From NCBI RefSeq assembly GCF_037975245.1, contig NC_092564.1, forward strand, positions 1,629,984 to 1,693,983: 64,000 nt of DNA, read 5' to 3'. This stretch comes from Apostichopus japonicus. Taxonomy: Eukaryota; Echinodermata; Holothuroidea; Aspidochirotida; Stichopodidae. This document shows positions 1 to 60,400 of the stretch, in pieces; positions within the stretch are counted from its first letter, which is position 1; each line of letters starts with the position of its first letter. The position numbers and the translations under genes are program-made. The notes below the pieces were generated by a model that saw only the letters and a list, made by a program, of their open reading frames with translations, was not told where the DNA came from and ran no database searches.

Positions 1-424
1 TGTTGCATCTGAGGATAGCGTGACCTAATGGTCTGTTTATTAGACTTAATAGTCCAGTCACTTGTTTTATGAACCGCACGTGTTTAAAGGGTCATTTCAC
101 CAAAATTTAACGTGTTATCGAAGTACAACCTGAACGGATATTAGTGTGCTTGAATGGTTTACAACATAACCAAATTAATTAATGATTTTGAATATTAGCT
201 TCGTTTATTAAGATTTACTTCACATTGTGGAGTAAAAGTAAAAACATATCGGGTATTCCAATGTTCATTTAATTAAAGGCGTTAACTACTACCAGGGAGC
301 TGCTAGAGTAGCAGCTTCCTGCTACTACTATGACCGAAGAAATATAGCGGAGAAGCGACTTTATGAGTGATCCATCCAATAACATTCATTGGGTGAAGAA
401 TGTAGCAGATCAGAAGTAGTTATA

Positions 425-925
425 GATATTGTGTCTGCTCTGAGATTCTTTGGAGATATAGGAGTAAGTTACACGTTACCTTTACTTAATCAATTGGAAT
501 TTATGAAGAATTCAATTGCGAGCAGACCTTGTAAATTTCCATTTGTGGCGCTATTGCAAAACTATAGTCACAAGTGCTTTCAATAGGTTCGTTTAACTTA
601 GCTATGTCTGCTCTAAGATCCTTTGGAGATATAGAAGTAAGATACAAGTTATTTTACTTCAATCAATTTGAATTTATGAAGAATTCAGTTGCGGGCAAAC
701 CTTGTCAATTTTCAATTCTGTTATTGTTATTAATTTTCCTAAGAACATATGCTACCTGTAAATGCACATTTTTTTTACAATAAGTTTAAAGAAGTAAGAT
801 ACAAGTTACCTTTACTTCAATAAATCGGAATTTATAAAGATTTCAGTTGCGGGCAGATCTTGTAAATTTCCTAATCTGTTATTGTTATTAATTTCCTAAG
901 AACATCTGCTGCCTGTTAATGATGC
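425..925 (+). repeat. Three diverged tandem sub-repeats inside duplication unit A
   Basis: A module containing TTTGGAGATATAGGAGTAAG, ACCTTTACTT..CAATTGGAATTTATGAA and GTTGCGGGCAGACCTTGTAAATTTCC recurs at about 430, 600 and 785. The same modules recur in unit B (about 4660-5035) and unit C (about 6900-7400). No conserved reading frame runs through them. They lie directly upstream of the first coding exon, so they are 5' flank or untranslated sequence. Confidence 0.8.
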
Positions 926-956
926 ATTTGGCTAATGAAGGTCATTTGATTGCACA

Positions 957-1208
<252 letters not shown>

Positions 1209-1313
1209 AAAGTTCCTCTACCTCACAAGCTTTTGATGCCTGTTTCAGTTTATCAAGGTATATTTCTGATATTGACATGGTCTACACAGTCTATGGTGAA
1301 GCTGGCAAGCACC

Positions 1314-50282
<48,969 letters not shown>

Positions 50283-51478
50283 ATTTTGTTTCAAATTGTA
50301 TCTTGCACTACTTTTGTTCTTTCACGCTCCTGGAGCGATTTGATGTACTAAAAGCAACATATTATGTTTTCGTGGCAATTAATTAACATTTCCTTTTAAT
50401 TGTGTACTATTCTTACACCATATTGTGACAAATTTAAAGCAAAATGTAACATTAAATTTCAACGTGTTTTAATTGCTTTTTGTATTTCTATATATTGTTA
50501 GGCATACTTGCTACGCACGAAATCCATCCATATGTATCAAATGTGTCTTAAGTTAAAATGATGTATAAGTGTTGTTACATAGGAAAAATGAGTTAAACAT
50601 GATAACAGCCTGAACTATGTAAACTGAAAGCAAACCGTTAAACAATCAAACTAGCAGATTACTCACGTGAACATTACTGGATGCATGGCTTCACTAAACA
50701 AAGAGTAAGAATTTCTCGAAAATCAGTTATACAAGACACCCTATTTTTAAAGGGAGAGAAACATAAAACAAATTCGTTTTGTAATTCGAACTAAAATATT
50801 GAGGCTTATAATCAGTCTGTAAACCCGAATCGGTGAACCCACGTTTTACGGTGAGGGCCAACAATGTGTGTGGGGTATATTTAATGTAGACACCATTTTA
50901 TTTGTGTTGTCGGTATTACCTGTTTTTAATAGTTGTATGGGGAATGGGAGAGGGTGGCCTTTATTTTGGGTGATTACAGGCTTTACGTGATCAGAAGGAT
51001 ACCTTGGTTGTTTATCATTTACATATTTTCCTTCGTAGAGATATCATGTTATTTGAACCAAACTAATGCTGTCATTATTTCACAACCAACTTGACGAATG
51101 TGCGGGTATTTACTAAAAATAAAATGACAAAGATGTTGCATAATTGACATTCATACTGTCGTGCTCTTGGCCTTGCATTTTTAATCTGCAGTATTGCATA
51201 TATATAGTTTAATTAGTCGTGTAAATATTCTCACCATCATTATCACGTTAACGTCGATCATCACCCATTGGCACCGCACGTTCTTTCATCTTTCGTCGTT
51301 TGGGGAGGGAAGGGCGGGAGGGGGGGGTGGGGCGAGGCTAAGACAGCGTTACTGATATTATCCCGAAAGACATGATTTGTCACATGATCACGGTTCTGGT
51401 GTAAGGGCACTGTATTTGTACTCTCAGAATATATATAGGGCCCTTGATGATGATACTATAACGTTTGATTTTCCTACA
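50283..51478 (+). other. Receptor 3' UTR and intergenic DNA
   Basis: Candidate polyadenylation signals are ATTAAA near 50452 and AATAAA near 51119. Nothing else recognisable except a G-rich patch at about 51300-51340. Confidence 0.5.
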
Positions 51479-51484
51479 CTGCTA

Positions 51485-51546
51485 GGACGGCTTTGATGAC
51501 CAGCATTTACACGCCATATATCACAGTGTGTACAGGATCTTACCAA
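51485..51546 (+). other. Orphan exon-like segment
   Basis: A stretch preceded by TACACTGCTAG and followed by CCAAG|GTAAGT that reads DGFDDQHLHAIYHSVYRILP without a stop. It lies 1.2 kb beyond the receptor stop. No partner exon is visible and I do not recognise the peptide. Confidence 0.25.
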
Positions 51547-52204
51547 GGTAAGTGATCAACATTAATAACACAGGCTACCAGCAAGTAGTTCGATGGTTTT
51601 GGGTGGGGGGGGGGGGGGCGTGTGCAATGTGGCGTGCAAGGGATTAAAAAGGTGTTGGTTGGAGAGGGAGATTCTGAATTTCCCGGTTGACTAAGGTAGG
51701 GGCCTGAATCTTTATGGAAGGACCAGAGGCTAATCAAGGAGTTTGTAAAGTTGGGGTGGCCGTGGCGGTTCATTGGAACCGGCTCCTCATAAAGACTCAA
51801 ATAGGGGGGGGGGGGGTTGGGGTCCTTCCCCAGCAAAAATATATATATATTAAAAGTTTAGACGTCAAATGATGCATTCTTAGGCATATTTAGACTAACA
51901 ATTTATGTCTATCATTAGAAGCTCTAAACGTTATGTATAGTGCTAAGATACTTTTGGTGTTTGTGCGTGGTTGGAAACAAACTAGTGGATTTATTCTTCC
52001 CCTGATGAATGTATAAAATTCCCCGACTGAACCATTTCTCCGCCCTGCTGATGATGAGAGGTGTGTGAGGGGAATGGGGATGCACGTCAATCATTGTGTG
52101 TGTGCATGAGGACGATGGGAGGGGGTACCAAGGGGGGGGGGGGGTCAGCGCAATCGTCTTGTCGATGAAGCATAACATGGGAAGAATAATTCATGTGATT
52201 ATAC
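51547..52204 (+). other. Intergenic, G-rich runs
   Basis: Poly-G runs at about 51605, 51805 and 52130. No gene seen. Confidence 0.5.
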
Positions 52205-53427
52205 TAGTGTTTACACGGGTCCAAAAATCGGGAACCGGGTACCCGAGGGCCGTTACCCGTCGGGTATCCGGGTACCCGGAAAAAATTGTTTACCCTCGTG
52301 TATCACGATTTTCAAGAAATTACATATTGGATGCTGTAATAAATGCATTATATTCTCTACTGACAATGTTTTCATGTTCAAATACGTAGGTGTAAGATAA
52401 GGTATAAAACCTCCCTCAATAATTTTTATTTGCTTCTGTTTCTTTCATTAACTTGTAAATAAATAAATTATTTAATTATATAATTAGCATTACTACTAAC
52501 ATCGCACTGCCTCCGCTGCTTATGCTAGCTCGTGCACGTCTATTGGATCAAACCATATAGATATCCAATTTAGCTCTTCTTCAGTTTTTAATACTACTAC
52601 TATCTATTATGCAGGCCCAGGGTTCTCATTTGCCGCGAGATTGCGCGATTCGCGCAATTTGATCGCATTTGGAATAAACGATTACTAAAAAGCCACTTGC
52701 GATTACTATTTTTTAGTTATCCCGTCTATAATCCATAAACATCGCGTATAATTCCTTGTCAGCCTTTCCTTCTTTGAAATAAACGAATGAATAAATAATA
52801 ATTTCTTCCACATGGTAGCCTAACACCACACTAAGTCAATTAGAAATCTAGCTAAGCCTAACCATCTGTTTATTTGCTGGAGATGTGACACAGTTATAAG
52901 ACATCCATGGAATACTTTCGTAATTGCTGTTACGTTCGACCACATGGTTGCCTAACACCACACTAAGTCAATGGGGGCAGTCTAACCTAGCCATCTGTTT
53001 ATTAGCTGAATTTGTGACGCAGTTATAAGATATCTATGGAAAGCTTTCGTTATTGCTGTTATCTTCGAACACATGGTAGCTTAACAACACACTAAGTCTA
53101 TGGGAAATCAGCCTAACCATCGGTTTGCACTTTTTTTTGTAAACAATCACACTTTGCGTAGGCCTATGATTCGGGTAATAAATTAGGAACCGGGTAGTAT
53201 CGCGTCGAACGGGCCCCTTCGTTATTGCTGTTATCTTCTACCACATTGTAGCCTAACACCACACTAAGTCAATGGGAAATCTGCCTAACCGTCGGTTTGC
53301 CAATTTTTTTTTTTTTAAATTTTTTTTTTAAATCACACTTTGCTTAGGATTCGGGTAATAAATTAGGAACCGGGTAGCATCACGTCGGGCGGGTACTCGG
53401 GTACCCGGATAACCCGTGCAAACACTA
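52205..53427. mobile_element. Non-autonomous hAT element, 1223 bp, second family
   Basis: Termini TAGTGTTTACACGGG and CCCGTGCAAACACTA, flanked by exact 8-bp target copies GATTATAC (52197-52204 and 53428-53435). Inside there are GGGTACCCG-rich subterminal arrays at both ends and four diverged copies of a 100-150-bp module with CCTAACACCACACTAAGTCA (about 52817, 52945, 53075, 53247). No transposase frame. Confidence 0.92.
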
Positions 53428-53504
53428 GATTATACTGAAGTTAATCTATGAAGAAATCAATGCGCACTTTCTTGATCGACAAATCGATCAAAGTAAAGAA
53501 TAAA

Positions 53505-53600
53505 GGCGTGGTTCAGCGGTTAGAGCGTCCGCCTCACAATTTCGCCATGAGTCAGATTCTCATGACCTATTCAAAATCGCTGCAGTGCAGTGGTGATGTG
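53505..53600 (+). repeat. tRNA-derived SINE head (degenerate)
   Basis: GGCGTGGTTCAGCGGTTAGA-GCGTCCGCCTC matches an A box/D-arm region of a tRNA. The B box (GAGTCAGATTCTC) is degenerate and there is no cloverleaf, so it is a SINE remnant and not a tRNA gene. Confidence 0.5.
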
Positions 53601-55452
53601 CGGAGTCTTCCGTGGAGTTGGTAATTCTGGTTTGTGAACTTGGTAAGAGGGGTCTGTAAGGCTTCCTGATCCTTGGGTCTCTAAACTCAACGTGTTATCA
53701 ACGCAATGAGATCATGAGGAATATACATGTTTGTTTTAATCTTTCTCCGGTCTGAGATACATTCCTTATTGCATTAAGGTTTTTCATATTTCTAAAATGT
53801 ACAGAGAAACCATTGTTTTTCAAAGACACCAAATATGACAAGAAATGTATGTCCTTTTTTTGTAAATAGATCCATAGATCTTGTTGATATATTGTATTGA
53901 GCACTATACTTGTTGTGTGCACCATTATGTCAGTCATAAATTTCTCTGAGCCTAATATGGTAAATACATTATTTGAATGTTACAACTATTTTGGGTATTC
54001 TTTCTGTTTGAAGCATTTGTTGATCAAGCCCAACATTGCAGGATGGAGCAGGCGGATGCAAGATATGGGAGGTAGGATGGAAGATAAATAGAGAGGGAAG
54101 GGGGAAACAAGGGGGAAGGGTAATGGATGGGTACTGTTGGCACAATTTATGGGAGTAACCCCTGAGATACCTGTTAAATAAGGCATTGATCTTCATATTT
54201 CAACGCCTGCATGATACACACTTGTTTGTATGTGAATGCAATCGGAGAAGACTGTTGGTAAGAGATGAAACTTACACATAAATGTTGCAATAAATCTCAC
54301 TAAGGGCCAAGACATGTGAAAATAGTTTCAAACTTTTAAGGTTTAGCAGTCTAAGTATATGCTCCATGTTCTTTATGGTGAGGACTTTAGTATCAATTCT
54401 TACTTCAGCACCCATCATATGCACCATTAAGTGTTCCTAGAGGTCACCAATTAAAAGAAAATATGACCCTATGGGCATTATAAATCTTCCTGATGATATT
54501 AATTTACACAATATTGCAAAAGATGCCTTAGATACAAGCAATTAAAACCACAACAAACTTCTTGCAAACATTTGTCTTTTTATTTGTCATGATTGTAGAC
54601 AAATTATTTACACTTCTGAAAATACCAAAAAGGAGACCTACATTTCATTCAAATGCATCAAACAAGTTATAGAGGAATTCAGATTTAAATCTGAGAGTAT
54701 TTAAGATTTCTGATGACATAAACACATAAAGAGTAGGGCGAGAAGGGAATGAATGGACTGATAGATGTAGGAAACAGCAAGAATTCATTCATAGAGAAAG
54801 ATTAACTTGGGAATAGATGGCAATATACTTTGTTAAAGCAGCCAAATTTCTACAAAAATGTAAAGATGAACTACAGTTTTGGTGCTTTAATGCTATTACT
54901 AATCAATTTGACAAACAAACAATCTGCAATAGATTGTCCTAGCAGTCTACTATGATCTGAATTTACATAATTAAAATCTAACTTTTAACTCTCATCAAGA
55001 AATATACCTCTTGGCAATCATATCGTGCTGTCAACTTCACTACTGTAAATTGAGATAACCAGTGATGGTCAACTACACCTTCATACTATGTATAGCAGTC
55101 TTAACTACAGTAGTATCATACAGTATAATACTCCAACAATTTAACTATATGTAATACAACAAACAACAATATTTTGTTCATTTTGAATCTCCATGCTTAG
55201 TAAGAGTGTAACATCAAGATGTAAGTCAAGAAAATATTACAGTAATTCAATAGAAAATCTGTCAATTTGAAAAAAAGACAATAAATCAAAACTTTTCTTT
55301 TGCTCATGCTTTTCATGAATAGTTTCAAATGCAGACATTAAGGTTTCTCCTTTTTGGTGCATCTTCCAGTAGATGGTTGATGGGAAGAAACTCCTTCTTT
55401 CTCTGCCTCTTGCCCTTCTTCTCTATAACGATAGAGCAACACCATCTTATCA
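53601..55452 (-). other. Intergenic and probable COX14 3' UTR
   Basis: No other gene seen. On the minus strand AATAAA-type signals occur downstream of the COX14 stop (for example near 54578). A purine-rich strip lies at about 54040-54130. Confidence 0.5.
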
Positions 55453-55650
55453 TCAGGTAGCAGACGATGATTCTGCCACATCTGGTACAGCAGCAGCTTG
55501 TTCCAGTTCACCTTGTTTCAATCGACGATACTCTCTTACATATGATATCTTGTTCCACAGGAGGACACCACCATATAGTGTCAGTCCAAGCATGCTAAAC
55601 ACAAAGAGCCTCTGCCCAAAATCTGCAAATCTTCTGCCACCTGGTGCCAT
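55453..55650 (-). CDS. COX14: COX14-like cytochrome c oxidase assembly protein
   Basis: A 65-residue single-exon frame. COX14 is a small inner-mitochondrial-membrane protein that supports COX1 synthesis and complex IV assembly. The sequence has the family layout: short N-terminus with GRRFADFGQRLFVFSM (compare G-x-x-x-A-D-x-G in vertebrates), one hydrophobic span LFVFSMLGLTLYGGVLLW with the conserved T-x-Y-G-G, then a basic helix (REYRRLKQGELEQ). The vertebrate protein is about 57 residues, so the length fits. On the minus strand CTTATTCTTGCAG ends at 55668, giving an acceptor 17 nt before the ATG, so the 5' UTR is split. A possible upstream UTR exon ends at the donor near 56656 (AAAG|GTAAGC). 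Head-to-head neighbour: IQCB1. Confidence 0.8.
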   Translation of the reverse strand: MAPGGRRFADFGQRLFVFSMLGLTLYGGVLLWNKISYVREYRRLKQGELEQAAAVPDVAESSSAT

Positions 55651-55769
55651 TGTCGCAATTCTTGAATCTGCAAGAATAAGAAATTAATGACAGTTATTCA
55701 ACAGGAGTCATTGATGTATAAATAAATAACTCTACCAGATACATGATCAAGGGTGCAACCACTATTTTT

Positions 55770-55950
55770 GTACTGATGCAGAGATGGGGGGCTTAGATAT
55801 TCTGTAGTCCATGGGTGAGGTAAACAGAGAGGGGTTTGCCCTCCCCTGTAAGAAAATTTGGGTGAATGGAGAGTGCTTGCAAAATGGTGCTATAGTTTGC
55901 ATCTTTGGAAACAATGTTACACCACAGGTACATGTTTTTGTAGACTATGT
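55770..55950 (+). mobile_element. Diverged fragment of the CAGGGGCG hAT family
   Basis: GGGGTTTGCCCTCCCCTGTA, AGAAAATTTGGGTGAATGGA and GAGTGCTTGCAAAATGGTG match the subterminal block of the copies at 24220-24290 and 45700-45755. The ends are not recognisable. It lies in the COX14 5' intron. Confidence 0.6.
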
Positions 55951-56397
55951 AAACTAGGCCTTTTTTGTAACATTCTGGGGGACTACCCATATGCAGAAGT
56001 ATACATGACTTTGCCTCTGGTAGTGATACACCTGTATATGTCATTTACAAATCCATTGAACCAGAAAGGATTGTCAAAAGTTCTTATAGTTGACTGGTTC
56101 ATGCATGTCAGGTGATGGAACTGCACGAAGCAGTGTTCACTGACTTGATTAATGCCTCTAACAAATTTGATAAGAAAATATTTTAGGGCATGAATGATGA
56201 CAATCCACTCCCTGCTGCAAAGCCTTTCTGTAACCCTGCACATGACAGTTCCAGTCCTAACTGTGGGTCATTTGCTCACAGAAAACCAGGTAAGGGTAAA
56301 AAATGAAGGTTGACAACTTAATAAAATTGCATTAGACTACTGTAGGCCTACATCAAGTCCCACAGGAGCTTTAAGGTATTGTCTTAGTTTGCTATTA

Positions 56398-56652
56398 ATG
56401 AGTATACAATATGCTGGGGTCGTTGGGGACGGTTGCGCCAATGACTGGACTGGAAAGTCGAGATTGGTGGGAAAAGTGTATGCAGATGGCTGTTGATAAT
56501 TCCACACACGTTCGCTTATCTAGTACTATCAGTTCTTTTGGTCTAGTTTCGCGAAACATTACATTCATGAGCAGATCGTTGGCATTGTCAACAAAGTATT
56601 CAAGTTCTTTTCTTCCGTTACGTACAAGCTTAAACCGATGAATATAAAACGC
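56398..56652 (-). other. Unassigned open frame (no confident gene)
   Basis: The minus strand is open for about 85 codons, with protein-like composition (HRFKLVRNGRKELEYFVDNA, MNVMFRETRPKELIVLDKRT). The first ATG is about 30 codons in. I do not recognise it. It overlaps the candidate COX14 first intron. The + strand is also open here, so chance is possible. Confidence 0.25.
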
Positions 56653-56656
56653 TTAC

Positions 56657-57347
56657 CTTTATTGTGTGTTTGTACTGTTACCTACGTTTGCTCATTAAAC
56701 AGTGCAAAAAACAATTAACAAAAGCAGTTACGGTTTAACGTGAGCGAATGTCGTCAATGTTTTGTTATCTAATAATTTCAGATTACGGTATAGCATTCTG
56801 GTAATGACTAATACCCGAGTCTGAAGCAACCAGCTACTGCTTATTGTATTGAAAATCTTTTAGACTGTATTGTTTATCTCAACCAAACCTAAGCATGATT
56901 TCGTTATTTTAAATTACATAATAAATCGTCAAAAACTGTCATTTCTAAATTCAAGAATTTTACTTTAGCATAGCCTGTACCGGCCCGTGATCCTGGTCAC
57001 CCATTAGTGGCTGCGCTGATTCACAAATTATAAAAAATTCTGAAGTCAATCAATTTGACAGTTACTAAGTTTACAACACAAACGTATAATACAATAGAGT
57101 TGCAGGCACTGTGACTGCGTTTTAACAAAGTACCAGTTGGTCCCTCGTGTTGAAGTCTGTTTCATCTGCTGAGGGTTACCGTCCACATTAGCTCGCATTA
57201 TACTTAAAGGAGTTCACATCTAGCGAAATAACCGACTACCTTAAGAGTCTAAACCTATCACTGCCTAAGTTAGGCCTAGTAGTACTGTAGTAGTACGAGC
57301 AGGTACTGTTATGTACGCTAACCAAGACAAGGGTAATACAGTCAGAC
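56657..57347. promoter_or_regulatory. Shared head-to-head promoter region of COX14 and IQCB1
   Basis: The two genes diverge from here. The first IQCB1 codon is at 57348 and the candidate COX14 5' UTR exon ends at 56657. No TATA box placement can be defended. The region is short enough (under 700 bp) to serve both genes, which is an inference from layout. Confidence 0.4.
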
Positions 57348-57453
57348 ATGGATAATCGGACCACTGTAGAGGAAAAACTGGTCGAAGATTTAGCTGCTCA
57401 TGTTGCGGAAACCGCTGACAGGAATGTTCCAGTTTTGCTGCTTGCATTACAAG
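57348..57453 (+). CDS. IQCB1: IQCB1 exon 1
   Basis: ATG in MDNRTTVEEKLVEDLAAHVA, followed by DRNVPVLLLALQ. Donor TTACAAG|GTATTT, phase 1. The start is the first ATG of the frame and aligns near the N-terminus of the family. Confidence 0.88.
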
Positions 57454-60400
57454 GTATTTACCAAATTATCGGTACCTCACAATACAGCCTAGGCCTAACA
57501 TACCTCGCAATAGGTTCGAGCCCTGGCCAGATCATTGCGTTGAGTCCTTGGGCAAGGCGCTTTATCCCCATTGCCTCTCTTCACCCAGGTGTATAAATGG
57601 GGACCTGCGAGGTAACTTGTAAATATAGTTGCGTGCGCCGGTTTGTGGCTGCACCCTATGGGAAGTCCCCTGGGGGACACGTGGTTGTGGTGCACTGTGG
57701 TGCCCCAGGAGATATTGATCAATTGAATTGTGCACACTTTGGTGAGTAAGTGTGTCAAGTTACCAATGACCAGGGTTGTCATTTTGTAAGGTGCCATTGA
57801 ATGTACAGTATGTTTATGTGCAATAATGAGCACCATATAAGTGTTATAATTATTATTATGATTATTAACGTAGTAAATAATCCAAATTGGCAATGTAAGT
57901 TTTTAAACGTAGGCCAAACCTAGACTGACTTCTGAAATGTATCCCGGCTTGATACATAATTTAATCCAAATTTACAATCCGCCCTCGGAGAGGGAGCTGC
58001 GGAGAGCCACCCCAAGTAAATAACTAATACAAGTAATCAAGGAAATGTATGTAGGCCTAACCCTCTAAATTGTTCATATTCCACTGTTAATTTCTAAATC
58101 TTGAAAACAAAACAATTTGAATGTTAACAATTTTCATCTCCTCAACATATTTGAACTGTAATTAGCCACACTACTATTTCTCTTTGTTTTCAATTGTAGA
58201 TATCCTTGATAAAGTTGTCCCTGGTTCTCAGAAGGCAGAGCAAGTAAAAAAGGCGATATGGAAGTTTGATTTACTCCAAAGTGTCTTGATTGCTCTCAAA
58301 CAAGACTTTTCACAAATTCAGGGAAAATGGAAGACAGCATCATCATTAACAAAGATATTAGCGTAATATTTTTCACATTTTTCTCTTCTCATAACAAGAA
58401 GATTTTACAATTGATAGAGCTACAGCAGACACATTGAAAATACTAATGAAATGAATTTAGCTCTAAGTTAATTGTCCCAATGTGGGCTGTTGTTTGTCCA
58501 CTTCTCTACCAGGACAGCCACAGACATGGCACATGTGGCAGCATTGGCTTGATTTACATGGATGCCTCGAGAAGAAAATCTTGCCTAAATTAGGACAATC
58601 TATGAATATTAGTAAAATCTGTCTGTAATGATTATATATTGAGCTGTAGTCAACTGCAGTTTTATTAAGGACTTTGATCTTATTTATTAACCGATTGAAG
58701 GAATTGTATTAGACCATTGATTAATTGTTCACCTCTCTGTAAGGTTTGTGCTTTTTTATTGTCACTGAATACTACTCAGGACTAAAGCTGGTTGTATAAG
58801 CACTTACATCTTTCAGTTTGTGTAGCAATTTGAGCATTTAACATAGCAGTTTGCCATACCAAACCAGATAAATTACTCCCTGCATATATGCTTAAAAGAG
58901 AAACTAAATTTCTTTGTGCAGGTATTGTTCAGTCGGGCTGGACCCTCCAGACTCGCATGAATTCCATGCAATCTTCCTACCTGACTCAGTTGAGAGGTTA
59001 CTGATACTCTGCCGAAACCTCCAGCACAGATACACAAAGATTCCTGAAGGAGCTACTGTTTCTACCAAGAAAGATCTTTTGCAAAATTTCAATGAGGTCT
59101 TGGAATCATTGAGATGGCTACACAGTGGTCATGTATTCTTAGCAACAAATGGTAAGTTTTCATATAAGAAAAATTGTCCTTTCCCAAATTAAAAAAAATG
59201 CACCTATCAGTTAAGCAAAGTACCCTCTATAGTCAGGAATGCATTTGTTCGGTCATTTGTGGTATCTTTAGCCTAACTATTTTACTAGAATCATAACTAA
59301 TAAGTGACAAACCTATTGTGTGAGAAATAATTGAGAGTGTAGTGGTTAAGGCAGTGGACTTGTTATCTAAGGATTACAGGTTTGAGTCCTGGCCAGATCA
59401 TTGCATTGTGTCCTTGGGCAAGGCACTTTATCTACATTGCCTCTCTTCACCCAGGTGTATAAATGGGGACTTGGGAGGTAACTTGCAAATATAGTTGTTT
59501 GCACCGGTTTGTGGCTACAACTTATGGGAAGTCCCCCGGGGGACACGTGGTTGTGGTGCACTGTGGTGCCCCAGTAGTGATTGATTGGATTGTGAAACAC
59601 TTTGGTGTGTAGGTGTGACAAGTTACCAATGACCAGGGTTAAGTTGTAAAGTCATGTGAGAGGGCTTTGGCCTTGTGCAAGACTGTAAACCTAAAAATTA
59701 ATATTAAATAATAAATAATAATAATAATTACTGGGTTCTGAACAAAGCTTGAATTAGTGTCCATGTGATAAAGTTAAACATTTGAAAGATTGTAGTTCTT
59801 CTTGATGATATAAATTAATTAGTGAAATTGATCAACTGTTTTTGAAAAAGTACCTTGCAGTATAGTTAACAGTGTGCAAAGTGCTATTTGCCTGCTGTAA
59901 AGGGATAGTCCACGTGTGCTCAACTATGACATCACATCTGCTTACTGTTTGTTGTCAATGTTTACAAGTTTCTTTGCATCCTTATATCCTTGTAAATCCG
60001 GTATTGTTATGTTATTGTTTTCTTGTCATTTCTTGTTTTTGCATAGTTTTGAGGTCAAATTACCTCTTGCAGATGATAATCACAGATGATAAAGAGACAG
60101 GGATTTCCCTTTTGGGGGCCATCCAGAGTGCAGTAAGGGTCAACCCGTAAGTAGTTTTCACTTGGACATGATCAGTTTACGTAGCTTGGGGTGTCCTAGC
60201 TACAGTAGTGACTAGTGAGGGGTGCAATGGTGGGAAGGGTTAGGGTATATGACTGTCTTCATTGTTTAACACTTGGTGGTCTGAAGAGTGTTGGAATTTG
60301 CCATTACACATCATAAAACCGGTTTGTTTGAGGCAATAAGAATTTTATACTGGTGTCAGAGATGTTTCTGAAATACAGTTGCCAATCATCAGACCAATTA

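Noticed and set aside
51990-52060. Hammerhead candidate (CTGATGAATG...)
   Set aside because: No GAAA core segment follows at the right distance.
53505-53580. tRNA gene on the plus strand
   Set aside because: D-arm-like start but a degenerate B box and no cloverleaf; better read as a SINE head.
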